Of a stretch of DNA of 22,011 nucleotides, positions 1 to 9,200 are shown one piece after another. The notes beneath the pieces are model-generated. The model saw only the letters and a program-made list of their open reading frames with translations, made no database searches and was not told the DNA's origin. The stretch is taken from positions 1 through 22,011 of the forward strand of contig JBGPBY010000043.1 in assembly GCA_041481485.1 (NCBI GenBank), in the 5' to 3' direction. The DNA comes from JBGPBY01 sp041481485 (GTDB lineage: Bacteria > Acidobacteriota > Terriglobia > 20CM-2-55-15). Position 1 is the first letter of the stretch; every line of letters begins with the position of its first letter. The position numbers were made by a program, and so were the translations under genes.

Positions 1-383
1 CGAAACCCGCTTTCCTGGTACCGGACTACTCATGCGGTTCGCCGTGGCTGGGTTTTCTGCATGATCACAAACCGGACAAATTCCCATAGGGGTATGTCAG
101 GAGTTCTGAAATTACTGGGCACTCCCCCAACATGTCGCAGACGAACTGCTGGGTAAGAAAGAACCTTCGGTAGACATCGTTCGAATGGGGTATGTCTCGA
201 AGGAGATTCCACTGGCTTCGACGTCCTCCGCGGGACGCGGCGGTGAACGAGCCGAACGACGGCATCTACCGGATCGTATTTCCTAACACGCCGATCTACT
301 CCATCTCAGGGACGTGCCCTGAATGGATGCGTTGACACAATCCTGACAAACTCGGCACTGACGCATGACACTACGGGCGTATA
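1..383. other. Upstream region without a convincing gene
   Basis: No open frame here has a good ribosome site together with a recognisable protein pattern. Frame 2 is open from the window edge to a TGA at 62-64 and could be the last 20 codons of a gene outside the window, ending in MRFAVAGFSA. Another short plus-strand frame (about 192-335) ends 48 bases before the kinase start and has no recognisable domain. Short minus-strand frames are also unconvincing. The last 60 bases probably hold the promoter of the sensor kinase. Confidence 0.5.
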
Positions 384-385
384 TT
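358..385 (+). promoter_or_regulatory. Possible sigma-70-like promoter of the two-component operon
   Basis: CTGACG (358-363) and TATATT (380-385) are separated by 16 bases, a fair match to -35 and -10 elements. Transcription would begin near 392, essentially at the in-frame GTG at 393. That would make a leaderless message and would fit the absence of a Shine-Dalgarno sequence. A better -35 match, TTGACA at 332-337, has no matching -10 at 16-18 bases. This is a visual match only. Confidence 0.3.
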
Positions 386-2312
386 GCCCTTGGTGATTCG
401 CAACTGGTTTCGTCCGCCTCATCATGTCTTAGCCATCTTCCTGGCCGTCGCGGTGGTGTCGGCGGGCGCTCTGGCATGGCTGATGTGGCTTTTGGTCCAA
501 CAGGACACGGTCGTTGAGATGCAACGCCGGCAGGAGCATCTGGAGCAGGCGGCGGATCATGCGGCAGCCGTGATGCAGGGGGCGCTGTCGGATATTGAGA
601 GTCAGTTTGGCGCGCGGCTGGACCGGCCTTCGAATTCCCCTGCCGGCGTCCTGTTATTCCATGCTGGTCCGGATGGAATTGTGGTACGGCCCGAAGACCG
701 GCTGCTGTATTACCCGGAGCCATCGCAGCGTATCGAAGCGCCAGCCACGCGATTCGCCGAACCCGAGCAGCTGGAATTTGCGCGCCAGGACCTTCCCGCT
801 GCCGCGCAGATATACGCACACCTGGCGGCCGATTCCGACATCGCGGTTCGCGCCGGAGCCCTCGCACGGTTGGCTCGAGTACAGCGCGAGATGCACAATC
901 CCAGCGATGCAATCCGCACCTACGATGAGCTTTCGAAATTATCCGATGCTGGCGTCTTCGGTCTGCCTGCGGATTTGATCGCGCGCGAGGGCCGCGCCTC
1001 TCTTTTCGAGGAAACGCATCAGACCTCGGAGGTTCAATCGGAAGCCGCAGCCCTCGAAACGGATCTCCGGAGCGGCCGCTGGCGCCTGACCAAAGCGGAA
1101 TATGAGTTCCGGTCAACCGAAGCAGAGAACTGGCTCGGCAAATCGGAAACTTCGGACGATCCGGACGCAGTCGTGCGCGCGGAGGCCGTTGCGTGGTTGT
1201 GGGAAAACCGGCATGCCATCGAACCGGCGTCGCGGCGTTTGATTCAAGCTGGTGGCGAACCCGTACTGATCCTTTCCCGCTCCAGTTCCGACGGGTTTTT
1301 CGCAGCCGTCGCCGGAGCTTCGTATCTCGAATCGTTGTGCCGGGAAGCGATTTCCGATTCCAATCTTCGATGCGCTCTGAGTGATACCGAAGGCCATGCG
1401 TTATTCGGCCAATCTCCGCCTGCTCGCCTTGCCGCAATCCGCACTTCCGCAGCAGCCAAATTGCCGTGGACGTTGCAAGTATTCGAGGCTTCCGATTCAG
1501 GCGCCGCCGGCGTGTCTCCGCGGGGGCCGCTGCTATGGTGGGTCGCGGCCGTTCTGGCGGTGGTATGGTTTATGGGAGCGGCTTTCATCGTGCGGGCAAT
1601 TCAGCGCGAAGCGCGTGCCGCACAACTGCAATCGGATTTCGTCGCGGCGGTATCGCATGAATTTCGCAGCCCGCTCTCGTCACTCTGCCAGATTTCCGAG
1701 ATGCTGGCGCTGGATCGTTTCGATTCGGAAGATCTCCGGCGTCAAAGCTACGATGTTCTGGTCCGTGAAACCGGACGGCTGCACCGTCTCGTCGAAGGAC
1801 TTCTGGATTTCGGACGCTTCGAGGCAGGCGCCTCGATTTATCACTTCGAATCGGTAGAAATTGGGACGTTCCTGAAAACCATTGTTACGGATTTTCAGCA
1901 ACGCGTCGCGCCAACCGGCTACATCGTTGAACTCCGCGAGCCGCAGATTGAAACTTATGTGAAAGCCGATCGTGAAGCGCTTTCGCGCGCCATTTGGAAC
2001 CTGCTGGATAATGCAGTGAAGTATTCGCCCGAATGCCACACGGTGTGGGTGGAGGTCGAGGGGAATCATCATCGCGTGTCGATCGTTGTATGCGACCGTG
2101 GCCTGGGAATTCCGGTCCACGAACAACGCGAGATCTTCGATCGATTCGTCCGGGGGGCCGATTCCAAAGCGCGCCGCATCAAAGGCACGGGCATCGGTCT
2201 CGCGATGGTGCGACAGATTGTCCAGGCACACGGAGGAGAAATCATCCTGGCAAGCCAGCCGGGTGAAGGCAGCCGATTCACGATGGTGTTGCCGGAAGGA
2301 ATGAATACATGA
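384..2312 (+). CDS. Membrane sensor histidine kinase
   Basis: Predicted inner-membrane sensor kinase of 642 residues that autophosphorylates and passes phosphate to the regulator encoded next. TM1 lies at about 14-37 and TM2 at about 383-403. Between them is an extracytoplasmic sensor of roughly 345 residues with a TPR-like helical stretch around 135-190; I do not recognise the sensor family. No HAMP is evident. The kinase core follows: H-box SHEFRSPL with His425, N-box LLDNAVKYS (Asn543), G1 DRGLGI (571-576), F-box IFDRFVRG and G2 GTGIGLAM (601-608). All catalytic motifs are intact, so it should be active. The longest frame begins with TTG at 384; TTG 390 and GTG 393 are alternatives and none has a clear ribosome site. 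Its end overlaps the next gene by 4 bases (ATGA), indicating translational coupling. The signal sensed is unknown. Confidence 0.93.
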   Translation: MPLVIRNWFRPPHHVLAIFLAVAVVSAGALAWLMWLLVQQDTVVEMQRRQEHLEQAADHAAAVMQGALSDIESQFGARLDRPSNSPAGVLLFHAGPDGIVVRPEDRLLYYPEPSQRIEAPATRFAEPEQLEFARQDLPAAAQIYAHLAADSDIAVRAGALARLARVQREMHNPSDAIRTYDELSKLSDAGVFGLPADLIAREGRASLFEETHQTSEVQSEAAALETDLRSGRWRLTKAEYEFRSTEAENWLGKSETSDDPDAVVRAEAVAWLWENRHAIEPASRRLIQAGGEPVLILSRSSSDGFFAAVAGASYLESLCREAISDSNLRCALSDTEGHALFGQSPPARLAAIRTSAAAKLPWTLQVFEASDSGAAGVSPRGPLLWWVAAVLAVVWFMGAAFIVRAIQREARAAQLQSDFVAAVSHEFRSPLSSLCQISEMLALDRFDSEDLRRQSYDVLVRETGRLHRLVEGLLDFGRFEAGASIYHFESVEIGTFLKTIVTDFQQRVAPTGYIVELREPQIETYVKADREALSRAIWNLLDNAVKYSPECHTVWVEVEGNHHRVSIVVCDRGLGIPVHEQREIFDRFVRGADSKARRIKGTGIGLAMVRQIVQAHGGEIILASQPGEGSRFTMVLPEGMNT

Positions 2313-2992
2313 CGCGCGTCCTCGTTGTCGAAGATGAGCCGGGCATCGCATTCGCTCTTGAGGCCGATCTTCGAACGGAAGGGTATGCCGTCACGGTGGC
2401 GACGACTGGCGACGACGCAGAGCGCCTGGCACTTGGCCCTGAGACGGAATTCGATCTCATCCTTCTGGATGTGATGTTGCCGGGCAAAGATGGATTCGAG
2501 GTTTGCCGCTCGTTGCGGCACGCCGGCCTGGAAACACCGATTATTCTTCTGACAGCGAAAGCGCAGGAAGCCGAAAAAGTGATGGGTCTCGAGCTGGGCG
2601 CCGACGATTACGTCACGAAACCGTTCAGCCCGCGCGAACTTCGCGCACGCATCAAAGCCGCGTTGCGCCGTGGAGTGCCGCGCGGTGAATCGGAGATCTT
2701 CCGATTCGCCGACACCGAAGTGGACTTTGCCCGATGCGAAGTGCGCCGGGATGGCCGCGCCATCGAGATCAGCGCGCTCGAATTCAAGCTGCTCACGGTC
2801 TTCGTGCGGAGCCGCGGGCGCGTCCTGACGCGCGATCAGTTGCTGGATGCCGCATGGGGAGGCAACGTGGCGGTGAACGATCGCGCCGTGGATAACCATA
2901 TCGTCAGCCTCAGACGGAAACTCGAGCCCGAACCGGCAAGCCCGCGGCATTTCCTGAACATTCGCGGCATGGGATATCGATTCGATGCGTGA
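2309..2992 (+). CDS. OmpR/PhoB-family response regulator
   Basis: A 227-residue DNA-binding response regulator and partner of the upstream kinase, with which it shares an ATGA overlap. The receiver domain (about 3-115) has the acidic pocket Glu8/Asp9, phospho-acceptor Asp54 in LILLDVMLPG, switch Thr82 and Lys104 in YVTKPFSPREL. The C-terminal winged helix (about 130-226) shows the OmpR pattern, including LTRDQLLDAAWGG, the recognition-helix region RAVDNHIVSLRRKLE and the final wing RGMGYRFDA. Length and residues are standard for the family, so it should be functional. It is probably cytoplasmic and controls transcription when phosphorylated. The TolB/peroxidase unit 80 bases downstream on the same strand is a possible target, but that is inference from position. 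Confidence 0.96.
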   Translation: MTRVLVVEDEPGIAFALEADLRTEGYAVTVATTGDDAERLALGPETEFDLILLDVMLPGKDGFEVCRSLRHAGLETPIILLTAKAQEAEKVMGLELGADDYVTKPFSPRELRARIKAALRRGVPRGESEIFRFADTEVDFARCEVRRDGRAIEISALEFKLLTVFVRSRGRVLTRDQLLDAAWGGNVAVNDRAVDNHIVSLRRKLEPEPASPRHFLNIRGMGYRFDA

Positions 2993-2998
2993 AACGTG

Positions 2999-3008
2999 CA
3001 CGATCGTG
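2999..3008. promoter_or_regulatory. 10-bp palindrome before the TolB/peroxidase unit
   Basis: CACGATCGTG is a perfect 10-bp palindrome in the 80-base gap between the response regulator and the TPR/TolB gene. It could be an operator for the downstream unit. A single short palindrome can occur by chance, so this is weak. Confidence 0.2.
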
Positions 3009-3057
3009 ACAATCGCGCGGAATCGCGCCACACACTCAGCCTCTAATCTCGTGTGCC

Positions 3058-3063
3058 AGGAGG
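3058..3063 (+). promoter_or_regulatory. Strong Shine-Dalgarno of the TPR/TolB gene
   Basis: AGGAGG ends 9 bases before the ATG at 3073 and fixes that start. It is one of the few consensus ribosome sites in the window. Confidence 0.85.
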
Positions 3064-3072
3064 TTCACTGAA

Positions 3073-5136
3073 ATGAGACTATGGAGGAAATTGATTTCGC
3101 TCAGCCTGACGCTGCTCACCACGATCACGCTGCTCGCGGCCGCACAAACTGGTCCCGCGAAAGTGATGTTCGAGGCGGCTAAAAAGAAGGAAGTCGTCGA
3201 CGGCGATCTCAACGCCGCCATCCAACAATACAGAGCCGTCGCTGCGAAGTATCCGAAAGAACGCGCGATTGTAGCCGACGCTCTGATCCACATGGCCCAG
3301 TGCTACCAGAAGCTCGGAGACGCGCAGTCGGGCAAGATTTATCAAGAGGTGATCTCGAAGTACGGGGATCAGAAGGCGGCCGTGGCGATCGCTCGCGCCC
3401 AGCTCGGCGGCGGCTCGCCGCGCCAGACTACTGACGAGATCTTTATCGGAAAAACTTCGAATCCTGGGGCCAGCCCGTATGGGGGCCCGTATGGAGGAGC
3501 AGGTACAGTAGGTTTCTATCGGCCGTCTCCGGATGGCCGCTATCTTGCTGCCGAATCTTCGACTCACGGTCTGCTCCTCCATGAGGTTTCATCGAATACG
3601 GATCGGCAGTTGACGACCGATGGGCGCTCGTCGGAGCCTTGCTTTACTCCGGACAGCCGACGAATCGTCTATGCGTCGTACAAAGACGGCCGGAGCGAGA
3701 TCAGAATCATCAATGTCGACGGAACGGGGGACCGACCGATCCTGAGCAGCGACGTGTACGGACAACTGGAGCCATCCGGCATCACTTCGGACGGGAAAAC
3801 GGTTTCCCTTGGTCTTTTTCGCAAGGACAAAACGTGGCAGGTCGGCATGGTTTCGCTCGAGACCGGGAAGCTTACCATTTTGAAAGACAACGAATGGCGC
3901 GACACGTATGTCGGCAACTTTTCGCCCGATGGCCGCTGGCTGGTCTACCAGGCGCAAGTTTCCAAAGACGACCCGACGAGCGGTGCGGTATACGCGGTGG
4001 CGACCGACCGCTCCGCTAACAATCCGCTTACATCAGGGACCGCAGCAAACGACTTTCCCTTCTTTACGCCGGATGGTTCCAGGGTTGTGTTCGCCGTCGG
4101 GCGGACGGGCCGCAAGGATCTGTGGTCAGTCCAGGTCGCTGACGGCAAGCCCGTGAGTGCACCCGCAATCGCGCAAGCCGATATCGGGGATGTTATGGGA
4201 TTCGCGCTCGACGGCTCCTTCTATTACAAGAAATTCACCTTGCGTGCCAGCATCTATGTTGCGGAAGTAGATCCGGCCACCTGGAAGCTGAAGAGCGCTC
4301 CAAACGAGGTTTCCAACGCCTTCCGGTACGATGAGGCATTTGACCCTGCATGGTCCCCGGACGGGAAGGTTTTGGCCTATCGCGCGGACAACAAGATTGT
4401 GCTTCACCGCTTCGATGGCACTTCGGAACACGAGATGTCGTCCCCCGCAGGTTATTGGGAGTTATTGGGCTGGGCTCCTGACGGCAAGTCACTGGTGGTC
4501 GGACCAGGGCTTCGCCTCTTCGACCTGGAATCACAGAAGGAGCGGACGATCCTGGATGTGCCTAAGGGTGCGGTATTCCTGAATGCAACGGACAGCCAGG
4601 CTGTGTTCTACATCACGCGGGACTCACCGCCGTTGACAGGAAACCAGGTTCCGGCCGCCGATACAATCCGCTTGATGCGACACGATCTGCAAACGGGTGC
4701 GGAGAAAGAGTTGAATCACACCGAAGCCTGGAAGGGGCGTTTGCTCGATAAGAAGCTCTCGCCCGATGGCCGCAGCCTGGCCCTTGTCAAACTCGATCAG
4801 CCTGACGGAAAGTCCCATTCGTTGTGGCTGCTGCCGGTTTCCGGTGGCGAACCGCGCAAGCTTCTTTCCATGGGCGAAAATGAGGGCCTCCTCGCGGTTT
4901 ACTGGACGCAGGACAGCAAGGCGCTTGTGTTCGTCCGCGGAGGTGAGAGCTCAGATGAGATCTGGATTCAGCCCGTCGATGGCAGCGAAGCGCACGACAC
5001 CGGGATTCGCGCCAAGGGGATTTCGGTTAGCGTTCATCCCGATGGCAGCCGCATCGCCTTCAGAAAGCTGACGGAGCGCGTCGGGCAGGTTTCGGCGGTC
5101 AGGAACTTATTCAGCAAGCCTTCCGTCGCGAAGTAG
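3073..5136 (+). CDS. Secreted TPR plus TolB-like beta-propeller protein
   Basis: A 687-residue exported protein. Residues 1 to about 25 form a signal peptide (positively charged start, then LISLSLTLLTTITLLAAAQT). Residues of about 30-120 form a helical TPR-like segment (AAIQQYRAVAAKYP, then ADALIHMAQCYQKLGDAQSG). The remainder is a propeller of TolB/WD40-like (PD40) blades. Repeated motifs include PSPDGRYLAAES, FTPDSRRIVYAS, FSPDGRWLVYQA, FTPDGSRVVFAV, WSPDGKVLAYRA, LSPDGRSLALVK and HPDGSRIAFRK. Proteins with this TPR-then-TolB order are common in Acidobacteria, and the family usually mediates protein-protein contacts in the periplasm or at the outer membrane. No protease or kinase domain is attached, so a purely binding role is likely. 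It is probably co-translated with the di-haem peroxidase 4 bases downstream. The exact partner is unknown. Confidence 0.9.
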   Translation: MRLWRKLISLSLTLLTTITLLAAAQTGPAKVMFEAAKKKEVVDGDLNAAIQQYRAVAAKYPKERAIVADALIHMAQCYQKLGDAQSGKIYQEVISKYGDQKAAVAIARAQLGGGSPRQTTDEIFIGKTSNPGASPYGGPYGGAGTVGFYRPSPDGRYLAAESSTHGLLLHEVSSNTDRQLTTDGRSSEPCFTPDSRRIVYASYKDGRSEIRIINVDGTGDRPILSSDVYGQLEPSGITSDGKTVSLGLFRKDKTWQVGMVSLETGKLTILKDNEWRDTYVGNFSPDGRWLVYQAQVSKDDPTSGAVYAVATDRSANNPLTSGTAANDFPFFTPDGSRVVFAVGRTGRKDLWSVQVADGKPVSAPAIAQADIGDVMGFALDGSFYYKKFTLRASIYVAEVDPATWKLKSAPNEVSNAFRYDEAFDPAWSPDGKVLAYRADNKIVLHRFDGTSEHEMSSPAGYWELLGWAPDGKSLVVGPGLRLFDLESQKERTILDVPKGAVFLNATDSQAVFYITRDSPPLTGNQVPAADTIRLMRHDLQTGAEKELNHTEAWKGRLLDKKLSPDGRSLALVKLDQPDGKSHSLWLLPVSGGEPRKLLSMGENEGLLAVYWTQDSKALVFVRGGESSDEIWIQPVDGSEAHDTGIRAKGISVSVHPDGSRIAFRKLTERVGQVSAVRNLFSKPSVAK

Positions 5137-5140
5137 TGCC

Positions 5141-6100
5141 ATGCGCATTGCCGCTTTATTTGCGGTGACCGTGGTCCTGTACGCAGCGGGGCCACGGCTG
5201 CCACTCGGACTGGAGCTGTACCGTCCCATCCCGAGCGACAATCCCCTCACGCCTGCGAAAGTCGCGCTAGGCCGGCGGCTGTTCTTCGACCGCCGGCTCT
5301 CACGCGACGGGTCGCTCTCCTGCGCCGGTTGTCACGATCCCAAACGTGCATTCGCGGATGGGCACGTCGTCGCGCAAGGCGTCGGCGGAGCGATGGGCAA
5401 CCGGAACACCCCGATCATCGTGAACCGGGCCTGGGGCGGCAGCTTTTTCCTCGACGGCCGCGCCGCCACGCTGGAACAGTTGGCACTTCAGCCGGTTCTG
5501 AATCCCGCGGAATTGGGGATGAGTCCGGAAGCGGTTCTGTCGCTCATCCAGGCGCGGTATCGGCCGCAGTTCCGCTCCACGTTCGACGCCGAGCCCTCGC
5601 TCGAACTCGCCGCCCGCGCACTGGCGTCGTATCTGCGCACGATTGTCGATGGCGATTCGCCTTTCGACAGGTATGCAGCCGGGAAGCGCTTCGCTTTGAG
5701 CGAATCCGCACAGAGGGGACTCGCGCTGTTTCAGGGTAAAGCCGGGTGCGGCCAGTGCCATGCCGGCCCCAATCTTACAGATGAGGAGTTCCACAATACC
5801 GGCGTCGCATGGCGGACCGGCACGCTCACCGACGAAGGACGCTTTGCAGTCACGCACACGGCCGCGGATCGCGGGGCATTCAAAACGCCAACCTTGCGCG
5901 AGATTTCCCGGACCGCACCCTACATGCACGACGGCAGCCTCGCCACGTTGGCCGAAGTGATCGAGTTCTACGCTGGTGGAGGACAACGTAACCCCGGTCT
6001 CGACGCCAGAATTCGCCCGCTCCATCTGACCGTCAGCGAGAAACAGGACCTGTTCGCCTTCCTAAAGTCGCTGGCCGGACGCATACAGGATGGCGACTAG
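5141..6100 (+). CDS. Di-haem cytochrome-c peroxidase / MauG family protein
   Basis: A 319-residue periplasmic di-haem protein. Residues 1 to about 17 form a short signal sequence (MRIAALFAVTVVLYAAG). The first c-type haem site is CAGCH (Cys61, Cys64, His65) in the family context RLFFDRRLSRDGSLSC. The second is CGQCH (Cys203, Cys206, His207). The C-terminal YMHDGSL (Met262, His263) is a hallmark of bacterial cytochrome-c peroxidases and MauG-like enzymes. Such proteins either reduce hydrogen peroxide with electrons from c-type cytochromes or carry out oxidative protein modification; sequence alone does not decide which. Length is normal for the family and both haem sites are intact. The start lies 4 bases after the TolB gene stop, so translation is probably coupled and the two proteins may act together in the periplasm. 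Confidence 0.94.
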   Translation: MRIAALFAVTVVLYAAGPRLPLGLELYRPIPSDNPLTPAKVALGRRLFFDRRLSRDGSLSCAGCHDPKRAFADGHVVAQGVGGAMGNRNTPIIVNRAWGGSFFLDGRAATLEQLALQPVLNPAELGMSPEAVLSLIQARYRPQFRSTFDAEPSLELAARALASYLRTIVDGDSPFDRYAAGKRFALSESAQRGLALFQGKAGCGQCHAGPNLTDEEFHNTGVAWRTGTLTDEGRFAVTHTAADRGAFKTPTLREISRTAPYMHDGSLATLAEVIEFYAGGGQRNPGLDARIRPLHLTVSEKQDLFAFLKSLAGRIQDGD

Positions 6101-6121
6101 GCCGGAAAAGGAAGCTCCGGC
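6101..6121 (+). terminator. Hairpin directly after the peroxidase gene
   Basis: Arms GCCGGA (6101-6106) and TCCGGC (6116-6121) with a 9-base loop begin at the first base after the stop codon. There is no U-run, so it may be a non-canonical terminator or an RNA-stabilising hairpin. Confidence 0.4.
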
Positions 6122-6202
6122 ACAGGCCCGTATAGGTGGCTCTCAAAATTAAGTGCGAAGAAAGTGATGGCCAAAGAGAAGCTGTTGGCCGTGTTTAGAC
6201 GA

Positions 6203-6232
6203 GCCGATTGCCCCTGGCCAGGGGCAATCGGC
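6203..6232. terminator. Perfect 30-bp palindrome between convergent genes
   Basis: The arm GCCGATTGCCCCTGG (6203-6217) is followed without a gap by its exact reverse complement CCAGGGGCAATCGGC (6218-6232). The palindrome touches the stop codon of the minus-strand KAP gene (6233-6235). It can form a very stable hairpin in RNA from either strand and lies between converging genes, which fits a bidirectional terminator. Neither side has a U-run. A protein-binding or cruciform site is the alternative. Confidence 0.5.
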
Positions 6233-9200
6233 CTAAGCTGGCGAATTGGCGCTATCCGGCGACAGCGTCTGCTCCAACTTCACTTCACCGATCCAGTGAC
6301 CGAAAATCCGGATATGCTCTTCTTTCATTTTCATCAGAAGTTGCAGGTTTTCAGAACCACCTCCGGCCCCCAATGTCTTCGGGCTGAGGAAGGTATCAAA
6401 CTCCTGTGGAGTGAGACTCGCGAATTCTGCAGCTTTCAGCGGAGGCAAAGCAGCGTCATCAATGCGCATTTCGGACGGTCGCTTCTCAATGCGCCCGGTG
6501 ACGAATTGACGGAGTGCTCGCGTTAGTCTTTCTCCACGCGTGGTGCTGGGGCCATTGGTACGTCGTGTCATCGCCTGATAGCGGAGGTCATTCAGCGCAC
6601 GTTTGATTTCCCTGGGCGTGTCGCAGACGCTGACGATATATTGGCCCCACAAATCCAGCGACTTGTTAAATTCAAGCGAGTTTTGTGCATCCTGGTTGGT
6701 GCGCGCACTGAGCTGATACGTGAGAACACCAAAGAGCACTAAGAGAAGAAGCGCGTCTACGGCGAACGACCACCACACTCCACCGGCAGCTGTTTTCGTT
6801 TGAACCAGCGTGGCCGCCTCGGACGTGGGCCGGCTATACACCAGAGGCTTTGCGACAGACTCCGATGTTGTCTGCTCAATCACGGTAGCGTTTAACTTTG
6901 GTTTATCGGGTGGCGGTACTTCTGTCTTCGGTATTCCCTGTTTGTATCCAATGGACACGGACAGGACAACAGCAAGAACAAGGCCCAAAATCGGAACAGT
7001 CCTGAACGCCACCCGCCCGATCTGGATTGTCCAATCCCATAAACGCACTCGCCACTGCGTCTTCTTGGAAGCCGAATCTTTTTTAAGATCCAGTTGATCG
7101 CTCATCTCAGCAGCGCGCACTTCGAGCACGCGGCGACGTTGCTCCGGCGTGGTCTCGGGCAAGTGCGCGAAAATATTTACCAGCTTCCGGATGTACAGCT
7201 CGCCATATTTGAATCTCCCAACCGCCCGTTCCCGCGCAGTGTTTCCTTTTCCCTCATAGTCTGCTTCGGCTTCAGCAATGTTGCTGAAACCAAGACCGAC
7301 GGCATGAATGACCTGATTCTGTGCCAGGCCAAGGACGATCATGCAATCGCCGGCAGTCGTCAGAAAATTGATGGACTCCAGCACGGTAACGACGGATTCC
7401 GGCCGGCAGCGATCCAGATCGTCGATAAAAATGATGACGCGGCGGCCGCCCCAGGACCAGGCTGTGCATATATCACCGAACTCGCGTGCAAACCTGGGCC
7501 GAATCCCGGGATCGGGCTTGACGTTTTTGATGGTCGCGGCGTTTCGCAGATTGTCCGTTAATTTCGCCGGATCGATGCCAAACACCTTCGCCTTCTTGAT
7601 AATTGCCACGATCGTTGCAATCACCGTTGCCACCAGGCCGAAATGACCGAAGTCATAAGGCTCACCTTTCGGGGCGGAGCTGGGAATCAGGTGCTTGATG
7701 AGATTGATCAGGTCGTTGCCGGAGTTGACGATGTCGTCCTTCGGAAGACCATGGCTCGAAATTTCAAACGCCACGCTCCCACACAACGCCAGAACCAGCA
7801 CGACCATCAGCGGCCACTTTTTTCGGAAACGGAAATGCACCAGCCGCGCGCGAAAGATCCAGTTGTCGATGTGCCACCACGGCGGTATCGCCTGCTCTTT
7901 GACATGTTCCATCAATGCAGCCAGAAGCTGTTCCTCGCTCTGGTGATGCCAGGCGTTGAACCAGACGGGCCGAAAGCGCGACTTCTTCAGGTCGCCGCAA
8001 AGAAGAGACATCACCGAACTCTTGCCCGAACCCCACACACCTTCAATCGCAATCGTTACTGGTGGCTGCGTTTTGGGGTTCCGAATGAATCGCGATAAGC
8101 CAAGCGCCATGGGCGTGAATCCGAGTGAATCCACATCGCCGGGCTTGAGCGGTGCGTCGGTAAAGGTCCAGTCCGCAACAGAGGAGTCTGAACTCTGGGG
8201 AGGTGGCGGAGTGGCGACCACAAGAGCGGAGGCGCCGATTAAGAGAAACGCAAGAGTCCAATACCACGGCGCAGGCAGCCGGTGATTCGGCTCAGTTCCT
8301 TCCGCCCCCTGTGTTTCATGTCGCCACGTATCGCCTCCGTCAGCGGAACTTAAAATGGTGCCGTGATCGCCAACGATGTAATAACGAATTGGCGCTGGAG
8401 TCCCTTGCGATGCTGGGGAAGGTTCCGTTGGAAAAATGGCCAGGGAACGAAGCGACGCTTTAGTGCCGCTTTGAATCGGTTTTATCTGTTCCAAATATTC
8501 GTCCGAATGATTGTAAACACTGGCGATGAAACCGGAATCTCCGACGGACAGTTGCTGCTCCGAATCCCGCCTGCTGATTTCAAAAATTGTCGGCGGTTGC
8601 TTATTTTGAGCTGCATTCTTGATTTGATCTGCATTATTGATGAATACATTGTCGCCGGTGATTTTTCCGCCAAAACGATCGGGTGTGCAAACGTACTCGG
8701 TCCGAACCGTCTTGCTGGGATTGAGGCACAGATAAATGTTTTCGTCGGATTGAGCAATCACGCTGGCCCAGCTGGTGGGATACCAATTGCTGGCAAAACT
8801 CAGCCTGGGAGTGGATCCCTTGATTCCGGCGAATGAGGCTTGCCGGAATGTCCACTTCCCGGTCTCCTGAATTCGAAAGACCCGTCCGCTGCGGCCCAGC
8901 ACCATACATTCCTTCTGGTCCGGGATACAGTTCACGTAGATCAGATCGTCGTCTACGGAAATACTTGCGTTCGGTCGGGGCAAAGATGAATTTTTCGTTG
9001 TCGTATTTGCGGCGGACGGAGGCGAAGCCTTCTTTGGTTCTTTTTCCGGCACGGCAGCATAGGCCGTAGGAATGAGTTGATCGAGCAGCAATTCTGCTTT
9101 GGATTTTGGTGGGCTCCCCAGGGTGACTTTGATCGTCGATTTTTCCGGAACTTGCGTCCCCGCTCGTGGCGATTGCCGCAGCACGATTAGACTTGGAGGG

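Noticed and set aside
1..64. Possible 3' end of a gene outside the window in frame 2
   Set aside because: Only about 20 codons are visible, not enough to support a gene call.
283..1437. Long minus-strand open frame (384 codons) opposite the sensor kinase
   Set aside because: It is Arg/Pro-rich and low in complexity with no domain, and the plus strand encodes an intact histidine kinase.
2069..3031. Long minus-strand open frame opposite the kinase end and response regulator
   Set aside because: The plus strand has every receiver and winged-helix motif; the reverse frame is a by-product of GC-rich codon use.
5300..6025. Minus-strand frame of 241 codons opposite the di-haem peroxidase
   Set aside because: Both CxxCH motifs and YMHDGSL are on the plus strand; the reverse frame has no recognisable features.
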